From Candidatus Rokuibacteriota bacterium (GTDB lineage: Bacteria; Methylomirabilota; Methylomirabilia; Rokubacteriales; CSP1-6): a stretch of 44,147 nt of DNA. Shown here piece after piece: positions 26,040 to 33,115 of the stretch. The position numbers and the translations under genes were made by a program. The number at the start of each line of letters is the position of its first letter. Positions within the stretch are counted from its first letter, which is position 1. Where the stretch lies: the NCBI GenBank assembly GCA_003220495.1, contig QHSP01000019.1:1-44147 (forward strand). Reading direction: 5' to 3'. The notes below the pieces were generated by a model that did no database searches, was not told where the DNA came from, and saw only the letters and a list, made by a program, of their open reading frames with translations.

Positions 26040-27728
26040 CTACCGCTTCTCGATCTGAAGGCCGGCCTGCGAGACGAGCACGCCGGCCTGGCCGGCCTGT
26101 CGCATCGCCTGACCGAGCCGGTGCTTCTCGATCCACGCGCGGATCTCGAGATCACGATGTCCGTCGAAGAACTCCGCGGTCATCGTGATCAGCTGCGTCA
26201 CCTTCCCGTGATTGTCCTGGAGCTGAAAGACCTGGGCGTTCCGCTGAAAGTCGAAGAAGTCGTAGACCGTGCACAGCGGGAACTCACGCTGCAGGTACCC
26301 GCGAACGACTCCGATCTTCGTCTCGTCGAGCGCCGGGTGGTCGAGGAACTTGCGCCACTGTGGAGCCAGCTCGCCGTTGTCCGGAAGGGTGAGACCCTGG
26401 AAGATCTTGCGCTGCTTCTCGGTCAGATCCCCGATCGAGTCATGGGGCTCGTCGATCACCTCGTCGGGCGCGACCTCGTGGGCACTGACTTGGATGTCCG
26501 CGGCGAAGGGCTGGATCGCCAGCCTCGGAGTCGATTCCGCACTCGGCGGCGGCGGGGCCACGGCTCGTGGAGGCTCGGGCGCTGGCCCCGTGCGCGCGTC
26601 GAACGTGCTGGTCAGCCGATCGAGGAATTTCCGCCAGGTCGGCGCGAGATCGCCCTTGGCGGTGTCGTTTCGCGCGAGATCGCTCTTCGATCCGTTCTTG
26701 GGGACATCCGCTCTGGCGCCATCGCTCTTCGTTCGCGGCTCGACCTGTGGCGCGCGGGCGGCAGCCGGTGCGGCTGGGGTCGGCGGCCTGGAGATCTCGC
26801 GCGGGCTGGCCGGTCTCTGTTCGGAAGGGCGCAGGAGGTCGGGCACTTCCCGCGATCGCCGTCGAGGCGGAGCGTCGATCGGGGGGCGTAGCCCCTTGAG
26901 CACGGCGGGGGGTGGCTCGGATCGCTGGTTCGAGTCGTCTTTGGGAGCGCCGTTCGTCGAGGCCGGTTCGGCGGCCCGCGGGTTCGGTTTCGGCTCGATC
27001 CGCAGGGCCGGCTTGCTCTCGTGGAGCATCACGATCCTCGGCTCGTCCACCGGCGTGACCCTCGGCTCCTCGCGCAGCTCTTCGCGGAGCTCTTCCTGCG
27101 GCTCCTCGGGCTCATCGTCGCGAATCGCTTCCCGCAACAAGACGAGCTTCGGCTCTTCCCGCGGCGCCACTCTCGGCTCCAGCGGCGGCGCAATCGGCTC
27201 CTCGACGACGGGTGGCTCCAGTCGCTCGAGGCGTTCCGGGCGGATCGCGGCGGGCTCGGCGGCGCCCGATGCCCTCGGCGCCCAGTCGACCCGATCGAGA
27301 TAGAAGCCGGCGGTGCCGTTGGCCTCGACGTAGCGAAACTCGAAGCAATCGACCGCGGAGAAGTTCAGCAGGCGCAGCTTGCGCACGAACGCCTCGAGCA
27401 GCCGCTCGGCGACGAAGACGATCCGCGGCGGCCATCCGAGCTGCACGTTCGCGGGCACGAGCCGTTGCACCGACTCGGGGTATTCCAGACACCACGCGTA
27501 TGCCTCGAGGGCTCTGACGAGCATGGCATCGTCCGCGGTGAGACCGAGAACGACCAGCATCGGGCAATTCCGGGCATCGAGCGCGGCGATCTCGACGGCC
27601 GTGCGGCCGAGATTGAGGTTCGACGCGACGATCTTGAGGCCGGGCTCCATCGCGTCGACGTTGTCCGAGACGAGCGTTCGGAGGTGCTGCAGGTCTGAAA
27701 CTTCGCGGCGCTTGAATGTCAGCTTCAT
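26040..27728 (-). CDS. Hypothetical protein: NucS-like (apparently inactive) N-terminal domain, disordered middle, repeated WRKFLD motif
   Basis: 562 residues. Residues 1-150 resemble the NucS/DUF91 PD-(D/E)XK fold: EPGLKIVA, then AVEIAALD where the first catalytic Asp is expected, then MLVVLGLTADDAM where Glu-x-Lys is expected, then a helix ALEAYAWCLEYPE. The Glu-x-Lys pair is missing, so nuclease activity is unlikely. Residues about 151-355 are Pro/Glu/Arg-rich and look disordered (EEPQEELREELREEPR). LAPTWRKFLD near residue 361 recurs as LAPQWRKFLD near residue 454, the second inside a C-terminal domain of about 110 residues. I do not recognise the whole protein. It is monocistronic and divergent from the GGDEF pair. 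Confidence 0.75.
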   Translation of the reverse strand: MKLTFKRREVSDLQHLRTLVSDNVDAMEPGLKIVASNLNLGRTAVEIAALDARNCPMLVVLGLTADDAMLVRALEAYAWCLEYPESVQRLVPANVQLGWPPRIVFVAERLLEAFVRKLRLLNFSAVDCFEFRYVEANGTAGFYLDRVDWAPRASGAAEPAAIRPERLERLEPPVVEEPIAPPLEPRVAPREEPKLVLLREAIRDDEPEEPQEELREELREEPRVTPVDEPRIVMLHESKPALRIEPKPNPRAAEPASTNGAPKDDSNQRSEPPPAVLKGLRPPIDAPPRRRSREVPDLLRPSEQRPASPREISRPPTPAAPAAARAPQVEPRTKSDGARADVPKNGSKSDLARNDTAKGDLAPTWRKFLDRLTSTFDARTGPAPEPPRAVAPPPPSAESTPRLAIQPFAADIQVSAHEVAPDEVIDEPHDSIGDLTEKQRKIFQGLTLPDNGELAPQWRKFLDHPALDETKIGVVRGYLQREFPLCTVYDFFDFQRNAQVFQLQDNHGKVTQLITMTAEFFDGHRDLEIRAWIEKHRLGQAMRQAGQAGVLVSQAGLQIEKR

Positions 27729-28076
27729 CGGAGCATCCCCAACCGATCCAGCAACCGGTGTGCCAGCGCAGAACTAAGGTTCGCATCAACGAAAACGGGA
27801 GATTGCGCGCCTGCTCGAGACGCCGAGGAGCCAGCATGACACGATGGGGCCGACGGGCTGTCACGGTCATGCCTCATGACGACAAATAATTTGTCAACGA
27901 TGAGAATTTACTTGGTCAGGGAGTTGCCATTCCCTCCTGCCCGGGATTACCCGGATCTCCGATGTTCTGGATTTATCGACAGTTTCCGCAGATCAGACAA
28001 ATTAGAGTGAGTGGCACCGGTATTGCTGGGTTGAGCTTCGTATACGTGCGGCTGGCGAGGTCCGGATACGGCCGAT
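27729..28076. promoter_or_regulatory. 348-base divergent intergenic region with a perfect palindrome
   Basis: No gene recognised. It is clearly AT-richer between about 27880 and 28000. The perfect palindrome gacaaat-a-atttgtc lies at 27881-27895, and the half-site gacaaatt recurs near 27995. It separates the NucS-like gene (minus) from the first GGDEF gene (plus) and probably holds both promoters and an operator. I could not assign confident -35/-10 boxes. Confidence 0.5.
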
Positions 28077-29159
28077 ATGGACGGCGGACACGGTGGCGGG
28101 CGCAAAGCGGAGCGACCGAAGTTGAACATGACGCAGGCGTTCAGAGAGCTCGTCCAGATCGGGATCACCTTGACCAGCGAGCAAGACCTCGGAACCCTCC
28201 TCGAACGCATCCTCACCGAGGCCCGCCGGTTCACGCGCGCCGAGGCCGGGACTCTGTTCCTCCGCGAGGGTGACCAGCTCCGCTTCGCGGTCGTCCAGAA
28301 CGATAAGCTCGCGCGCGAGCTCGGTCAGGAGGAGATGCGGCGTCGCCTCCAGTCCGACCCACTGAGCCTTCGCGAGCTCAGCCTCGCCGGTCACGTCGCG
28401 CTCACGGGCGACATCCTCAACCTCCACGACACGTACATGATTCCGCCGGATCGGCCCTATTCGCACGATCCGCGCATGGACGCGCGACTGAACTACCGCA
28501 CCCAATCTATTCTGGTCGTCCCGCTCCAGGATCCGGCGAACAACATCCTCGGCGTGCTGGAGCTCATCAACGCGCTCGAGCGGGGACGCGTCGTGCCCTT
28601 CGACTCCCAGTACGAGGGCCTCGTGCGCTCGCTGGCGTCGCAGGCCGCCGTCGCGCTCCGCAACGCGCGGCTGGAAGATCTCTCCTTCAAGGACGCGTTG
28701 ACGGATGTCTACAACCGCCGGTACTTCACGATCCGCATGGAAGAAGAGTTCAAGCGTCACTGCCGTTTCGGTGAGCCGCTCTCGCTCGCCCTCATGGACC
28801 TCGACCACTTCAAGGAGGTCAACGACCGGTTTGGGCATCGGGCCGGCGACCAGGCGTTGCGGGACGTCGCCCAGCTCCTGGTGAAGCATTCGCGGAGCTT
28901 CAGCATCGTGACCCGGTACGGCGGCGACGAGTTCGCGATCATCCTCGTGAACACCGCGAAGACGGGCGGCCTCACCTACGCCGAGCGCATCCGGGCCGTG
29001 GTCGAGCAGCACCCCTTCCCGCACGGTCCGGTCACCGTCAGCCTCGGCATCGCCAGCCTCCCGGAGAACGCCACCACCGTCGACGACCTGATCGTCGCGG
29101 CCGACCAGGCGCTCTACGACGCCAAGCGTCTGGGCCGGAATCGAGTCGCCGTTCAGTGA
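28077..29159 (+). CDS. GAF-GGDEF diguanylate cyclase
   Basis: 360 residues from the ATG at 28077; an ATG at 28128 (MTQAFRELVQ) is an alternative that would remove a basic 17-residue leader. Residues about 25-205 form a GAF domain (RRFTRAEAGTLFLREGDQLRF near residue 50, quoted in part) joined by the signalling helix NARLEDLSFKDALTDVYNRR to a GGDEF domain. The active site is intact: MDLDHFKEVND and YGGDEF (281-286). The inhibitory RxxD site upstream reads RSFS, so product feedback is probably absent. It would make cyclic di-GMP in response to a small ligand. The second copy overlaps by 4 bases. Confidence 0.92.
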   Translation: MDGGHGGGRKAERPKLNMTQAFRELVQIGITLTSEQDLGTLLERILTEARRFTRAEAGTLFLREGDQLRFAVVQNDKLARELGQEEMRRRLQSDPLSLRELSLAGHVALTGDILNLHDTYMIPPDRPYSHDPRMDARLNYRTQSILVVPLQDPANNILGVLELINALERGRVVPFDSQYEGLVRSLASQAAVALRNARLEDLSFKDALTDVYNRRYFTIRMEEEFKRHCRFGEPLSLALMDLDHFKEVNDRFGHRAGDQALRDVAQLLVKHSRSFSIVTRYGGDEFAIILVNTAKTGGLTYAERIRAVVEQHPFPHGPVTVSLGIASLPENATTVDDLIVAADQALYDAKRLGRNRVAVQ

Positions 29160-30214
29160 GTCCGCAGACGATGGCCGATCGCGGACAGCTCCTGGAGGAG
29201 CTCCTCGAGATCGGTATCGCTCTCACCGTCGAGCGTGATCTGTACGCGCTGCTCGAGCGCGTCCTGGAAACGGCGCGGCGGTTCACCCGGGCCGAGGCCG
29301 GCACCTTGTTCCTGCGCGAAGGCGATCACCTCCGCTTCGCCGTGGTCCAGAACGACTTCCTCCAGCGCAAGCTGGGCACGGTCGCGATGCAGCAACGCCT
29401 CCAGTCCGAGCCGCTTCGGCTGACCGAGCCGAGCCTGGCCGGCCACGTCGCCCAGACGGGCGAGATCGTCAACGTGGCCGATGCGTACGCCATCGGGGTG
29501 CACGAGACCCGGGCGCTCAACCGGCGCTTCGACGCCGCCAGCGAGTACTCGACGCGCTCGGTGCTGGCGGTCCCGATGCACGACCTGGCCGGGAGCAACG
29601 TCGGCGTGCTCGAGCTGTTGAACGCTCTCGACGAATCGGGCGCGATCGTGCCGTTCGACCCCGAGGACGAGAAGGTGATCCGGGCGCTCGCCTCCCAGGC
29701 GGCCGTCGCCATCCGCAACGCGCGGCTCGAGGACCTCTCGTTCAAGGACGTCTCGACCGAGCTCTACAACCGCCGCTACTTCGCGCTGCGGATCGACGAA
29801 GAGGTCAAGCGTCACACTCGCTTCGGCCACCCGCTCTCTCTCGTCGTCCTGAACATCGACCACTTCAAGCAGCTCAGCGCGGCCCACGGCCCCGCCGCCG
29901 GCGACGAGGTCTTGCGCGTGGTGGCGCGGCTGCTCGTCAAGCACTCCCGGAGCTTCACGATCATCGCCCGGCTCGACGGCGACGGCTTCGCGGCGCTGCT
30001 CGCGAACACGCCCAAGGCGGGCGCCGTCACCTACTCCCAGCGAATCCGCGGGGTCATCGCGGCGCATCCGTTCGCAGCCGGGGCGATCACCGCCAGCTTC
30101 GGCGTCGCCGGTCTCCCGGCCGATGCGGCGTCGGCCGACGACCTGATCGCCGCCGCCCAGCGCGCCCTGACCGACGCCAAGCGCCTCGGCCGTAACCGCG
30201 TCACCGCGCTCTAG
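29156..30214 (+). CDS. GAF-GGDEF protein with degenerate GGDEF motif
   Basis: 352 residues from the GTG at 29156, which overlaps the first copy's stop (GTGA); an ATG at 29171 is possible. The architecture and sequence closely follow the first copy (RRFTRAEAGTLFLREGD, NARLEDLSFKD), so the pair arose by tandem duplication. The active-site motif reads LDGDGF (273-278) in place of YGGDEF, and the metal-binding loop reads LNIDHFKQLSA in place of MDLDHFKEVND. Cyclase activity should be lost. It may act as a dimer partner, a GTP or cyclic di-GMP sensor, or a GAF-only receptor. Signature residues elsewhere (DAKRLGRNR) persist, so it is not a random pseudogene. Confidence 0.9.
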   Translation: MSPQTMADRGQLLEELLEIGIALTVERDLYALLERVLETARRFTRAEAGTLFLREGDHLRFAVVQNDFLQRKLGTVAMQQRLQSEPLRLTEPSLAGHVAQTGEIVNVADAYAIGVHETRALNRRFDAASEYSTRSVLAVPMHDLAGSNVGVLELLNALDESGAIVPFDPEDEKVIRALASQAAVAIRNARLEDLSFKDVSTELYNRRYFALRIDEEVKRHTRFGHPLSLVVLNIDHFKQLSAAHGPAAGDEVLRVVARLLVKHSRSFTIIARLDGDGFAALLANTPKAGAVTYSQRIRGVIAAHPFAAGAITASFGVAGLPADAASADDLIAAAQRALTDAKRLGRNRVTAL

Positions 30215-30303
30215 GCTCCTCGCCTCCGCCAAGGTCCCGGCGCATGGCTTGACTTGAGTCGGGATCGTGTGTCATTAGGTTCCGCATCGACGAGGAGGAG
30301 TCC

Positions 30304-30984
30304 ATGAGCAAGAGCCCGTTCCGCGCCCGCCTCGAAGCCGCCGTCATCGCCCGCCACAGCCGCCTGAATCCCTTCACGGAGAAGTGGGTCAAGGGCGAGC
30401 TGAATCGCGCCCAGCTCGGCGCGTGGGCGGCCCAGCACTACCAGTACGTCTCGCAGTTCCCGCGCTGGTGCGCCACCGTGTACGGGCAGTGTCCGGATCC
30501 GGATGCCCGGGATTTCCTGCTCGAGAACATCATCGAGGAAGAGTCCGGCACCAAACACGTCGACCTCCTGATCCGCTTCGCCGAAGCGTGCGGCGTCTCC
30601 CGCGCCGAGGTCGAGTCGAAGCAGCAGCTGCCGACGACCCGCGGGCTCACCGCGTGGTGCTTCGAGATGTCGCACCAGACGTTCCACGTCGCGGCCGCGG
30701 GCCTGCTCGTCGGGCTCGAGTCTCAGGTGCCCGGCATCTACCAGCGGAACCTGCCGCCGCTCAAGACGCACTACGGCTTCACGGACCACGAAGTGGAGTT
30801 CTTCGCGATCCACATCGAGGCGGACGAAGTCCACGGCGAGCGGGGCTATCAGATCGTCGAGCGGCACTGCACGACCCAAGAGCGTCAGGCGGAGGCGATC
30901 GAAGCGGTCCGCCAGGCGACAGAGATGCGCTGGCAGTACATGACCGGCCTCCATCGCGCCTTCGTCGCGAAGGAGGACCTGTGA
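30304..30984 (+). CDS. Haem-oxygenase-like diiron oxidase (HDO/PqqC/TenA-like superfamily)
   Basis: 226 residues, all-helical, ATG after GAGGAGGAG. Six probable metal ligands can be placed: Glu78 and His85 (EEESGTKH), Glu139 (VGLES), His170, Asp174 and His177 (HIEADEVH). Spacings of 7, 54, 31, 4 and 3 nearly equal those of chlamydial CADD (Glu81, His88, Glu142, His174, Asp178, His181). That argues for a non-haem diiron oxygenase over thiaminase TenA or cofactor-less PqqC. The start of the Rieske gene overlaps its stop (GTGA). A TTGACT at 30249-30254 is a candidate -35 box. Substrate unknown; HDO enzymes fragment or oxidise amino acids and fatty acids. Confidence 0.85.
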   Translation: MSKSPFRARLEAAVIARHSRLNPFTEKWVKGELNRAQLGAWAAQHYQYVSQFPRWCATVYGQCPDPDARDFLLENIIEEESGTKHVDLLIRFAEACGVSRAEVESKQQLPTTRGLTAWCFEMSHQTFHVAAAGLLVGLESQVPGIYQRNLPPLKTHYGFTDHEVEFFAIHIEADEVHGERGYQIVERHCTTQERQAEAIEAVRQATEMRWQYMTGLHRAFVAKEDL

Positions 30985-31289
30985 GTCGGCGCCGAGTCGC
31001 CCGCCTGGAGGATCTCCCGGCGGGCCAGCCGACCCTGGTCGAGGCCGACGGCGCGCGGGTCGTGCTCTCGCGGGTCAACGACGCCGTCTTCGCGTGCAGC
31101 GACGAGTGCGCCCACCAGGGCGGTCCGCTCAGCGAGGGTCGGCTCGCGGGGACCCGGTTGACCTGCCCGTGGCACGGCTGGATGTTCGACCTCAAGTCGG
31201 GCACGTGTCTCATGCCGTCGCGCGGCGGTCCGGTCGTGACGTATCCGGTGACGATCGAAGCCGGCGAGGTCTGGATCGAGGTCCCCTGA
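30981..31289 (+). CDS. Rieske [2Fe-2S] ferredoxin
   Basis: 102 residues from the GTG at 30981, with GGAGG 7 bases upstream, inside the 3' end of the oxidase gene. The cluster ligands are Cys44-x-His46 (ECAHQGGPLSEG) and Cys63-x2-His66 (LTCPWHGWMFD), in the bacterial ferredoxin-type Rieske fold. It has no membrane anchor or oxygenase domain, so it should be a soluble electron carrier. Translational coupling to the diiron protein makes that enzyme its likely electron acceptor. A reductase is not encoded nearby. The GlcG/HbpS gene starts 2 bases after its stop. Confidence 0.93.
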   Translation: MSRRRVARLEDLPAGQPTLVEADGARVVLSRVNDAVFACSDECAHQGGPLSEGRLAGTRLTCPWHGWMFDLKSGTCLMPSRGGPVVTYPVTIEAGEVWIEVP

Positions 31290-31290
31290 C

Positions 31291-31713
31291 ATGGCGCTCA
31301 CGCGGGCGCGGGCGCGCGAGAGCGTCGAGCGCGGCTTCGCCAAGGCGCAGGCGCTCGGGTTCAAGGTCGCGATCGCCGTCGTGGACGACGCGGGCCACCT
31401 CGTCGTGTGCGACCGCATGGACGGCGCGCTCTGGGTGACGCCCGAGATCGCCCGCGCCAAGGCCAACGCCGCCGCCGCCTTTCACGCCACGACGCTCGAT
31501 CTCGAAGAGCGATTCACGAAGCGTCAGCTCTTCGCCGACAACGTCGCAACCCTGGGCGACTATCAGTTCGTCTTCGGCAGGGGCGCCGTCCCGCTCGTCG
31601 AAGACGGCCGGATCGTCGGCGCCGTCGGCGTGAGCGGCGCCGTCCCCGCGGACAACGATCATACGATCGCGGATGAGGCGGCGGGCCATCCCACTCTTCC
31701 CACGAGCCACTAG
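31291..31713 (+). CDS. GlcG/HbpS family haem-binding-like protein
   Basis: 140 residues with the DUF336 pattern: ESVERGFAKAQALGFKVAIAVVDDAGHLVVCDRMDGA (quoted only as landmark positions 11-47) and a Gly-rich end around VEDGRIVGAVGVSGA. HbpS of Streptomyces binds haem and iron and is a redox sensor component; GlcG sits in glycolate operons and PduO-C-like relatives in cobalamin clusters. The usual C-terminal Asp/Ala-rich stretch is present, followed by His-Pro. It is third in the unit with the diiron protein and Rieske ferredoxin. A 19-bp tandem duplication covers its stop codon. Confidence 0.85.
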   Translation: MALTRARARESVERGFAKAQALGFKVAIAVVDDAGHLVVCDRMDGALWVTPEIARAKANAAAAFHATTLDLEERFTKRQLFADNVATLGDYQFVFGRGAVPLVEDGRIVGAVGVSGAVPADNDHTIADEAAGHPTLPTSH

Positions 31714-31733
31714 ACTTCCCACGAGCCACTAGA
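31696..31733 (+). repeat. 19-bp perfect tandem duplication over a stop codon
   Basis: cttcccacgagccactaga occurs at 31696-31714 and immediately again at 31715-31733. The TAG stop of the GlcG/HbpS gene (31711-31713) lies in the first copy; the second copy is in the spacer. Because the unit is not a multiple of three, reading frame beyond the stop would change. Confidence 0.95.
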
Positions 31734-31775
31734 CAGGGACTCGGCAGCTCCCCTTTCTAAGGTAAAGTGGCGGTC

Positions 31776-31934
31776 ATGCAAGTCGAGGTCGAGGTGCATC
31801 GGAATGAGCTCGGCGAGTGGGTCGCCGTCGCCGTGGCCTGGAACGTCCAGGCCACCGGTCACACTGAGAACGAGGCGCTCGCCCGGATGATGCAAGCGCT
31901 GGCGCGGCACTTGAAGACTTCGACCCAGAAGTGA
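31776..31934 (+). CDS. Small HicB-like protein coupled to a CoA transferase
   Basis: 52 residues. The pattern EVHRNELGEWVAVAVAWNVQ then ATGHTENEALARMMQALARH is a strand-strand-strand-helix arrangement like the truncated RNase H-like fold of HicB/DUF1902 proteins. The stop overlaps the start of the CaiB/BaiF gene (GTGA), which supports translation. A weak AAGG lies about 13 bases before the ATG. No HicA toxin gene is near, so a toxin-antitoxin role is unlikely. It may be a leader ORF that controls translation of the CoA transferase, or a small regulator. Confidence 0.65.
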   Translation: MQVEVEVHRNELGEWVAVAVAWNVQATGHTENEALARMMQALARHLKTSTQK

Positions 31935-33115
31935 GCGGCGCGCTCGCGGGCCTCCGGGTCATCGACTGCTCGCGTTTGATCGCCGGCGGCGTGCTCGCGA
32001 CCATCCTGGCCGACCACGGCGCCGATGTGATCAAGGTGGAGAATCCGCGCGGCGGCGATCCGCTCCGCACCTGGCTCCGTGATCGCGGCGAGCTCTGGTG
32101 GAAGGTCTACGCGCGCGGCAAGCGCTCGGTCACGTTGAACCTGACGCACGAGCGCGGGCAGGCGCTGCTCCGAAGGCTCTGCCACGACGCTGACGTCCTG
32201 ATCGAAAACTTCCTGCCGGGCACGTTCGAGAAATGGGGGCTCGGCTGGAGCATCCTCTCCGCGGAGAATCCCCGGCTGGTCTTCGCCCGCGTTTCCGGCT
32301 GGGGCCAGGACGGCCCGTACCGCGATCGGCCCGGCTTCGGCACGATGGTCGAGGCGATGAGCGGCTTCGCCTCGTCGACGGGCCCGGCCGACCGGCCACC
32401 GACACTGCCCTCGTTTCCCATGGCCGACATGGTCGCGGCGCTCTCCGGCGCCGCCGCCGTCCTGGCGGCGTTACGGCATCGGGATCAGGTCTCGGGGCGC
32501 GGTCAGGTGATCGACATCTCGCTCTACGAGCCTCTGCTGTCCGTCCTCGGGCCCGCGGCCGCCGAGTACGCGCTGGATCGCACGGTGAAAGCTCGCCACG
32601 GCAACCAGTCCGACAACGCGAGCCCACGCGGGACCTATCAAACGCGCGACGGCAAGTGGGTGGCGCTGTCGGCGTCGACTCCCGCGTCCGCGGCCGCGCT
32701 CTTCGAGGGGTTGGGGCTCGGCCACCTCCTGAGGGACGCGCGCTTCGCGACCAACGACGCGCGGGTCACTCACAACGACCTCGTGGACGCCGCCCTGGAC
32801 GGCGCGATCGGCTCACGCACGCTCGACGAGATGTCGCGCCTGTTCGAGACGCACGACGTCACGGCGTCGCCCGTCTACGACATCGCCGATATCACGAAGG
32901 ATCCCCACGTGGTCGCGCGCGGAATCCTCGTCGACGTGCCGGATCCCGTGCTGGGAAGCGTACGCATGACGGCGCCCACGCCCCGCCTCGGCGGCACGCC
33001 GGCGGCGATCCGCTTCACGGGCCCCGCGCTCGGGGCGCACAACCGCGAAGTCTATACGTCGCTCGGCCTCGACGAGGCCGAGCTGCATGCGCTGACACGC
33101 GATGGAATCATCTGA
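31931..33115 (+). CDS. CaiB/BaiF family CoA transferase (formyl-CoA transferase-like)
   Basis: 394 residues from the GTG at 31931 in the overlap with the small upstream ORF. The N-terminal CoA-binding half reads LAGLRVIDCSRLIAGG and LADHGADVIKVENP. The probable catalytic Asp166 is in SFPMADMVAAL, as in formyl-CoA transferase where the Asp forms a mixed anhydride with the substrate. The segment GFGTMVEAMSGFAS lacks the His-Asp-Ile/Met-Asn-Tyr racemase motif seen in the other copy at 9647, so this one is probably a true transferase. It would activate a carboxylic acid by exchange from a donor CoA. The exported amidohydrolase gene overlaps its stop by one base. Confidence 0.9.
   Translation: MSGALAGLRVIDCSRLIAGGVLATILADHGADVIKVENPRGGDPLRTWLRDRGELWWKVYARGKRSVTLNLTHERGQALLRRLCHDADVLIENFLPGTFEKWGLGWSILSAENPRLVFARVSGWGQDGPYRDRPGFGTMVEAMSGFASSTGPADRPPTLPSFPMADMVAALSGAAAVLAALRHRDQVSGRGQVIDISLYEPLLSVLGPAAAEYALDRTVKARHGNQSDNASPRGTYQTRDGKWVALSASTPASAAALFEGLGLGHLLRDARFATNDARVTHNDLVDAALDGAIGSRTLDEMSRLFETHDVTASPVYDIADITKDPHVVARGILVDVPDPVLGSVRMTAPTPRLGGTPAAIRFTGPALGAHNREVYTSLGLDEAELHALTRDGII

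Noticed and set aside
28077-30214. Assembly duplication as the source of the GGDEF pair
   Set aside because: The copies differ at many bases and residues, and the second has its own start in a GTGA overlap, so this is an old biological duplication.
31776-31934. Toxin-antitoxin system reading of the HicB-like ORF
   Set aside because: No HicA-like or other toxin gene is adjacent; the neighbours are metabolic.
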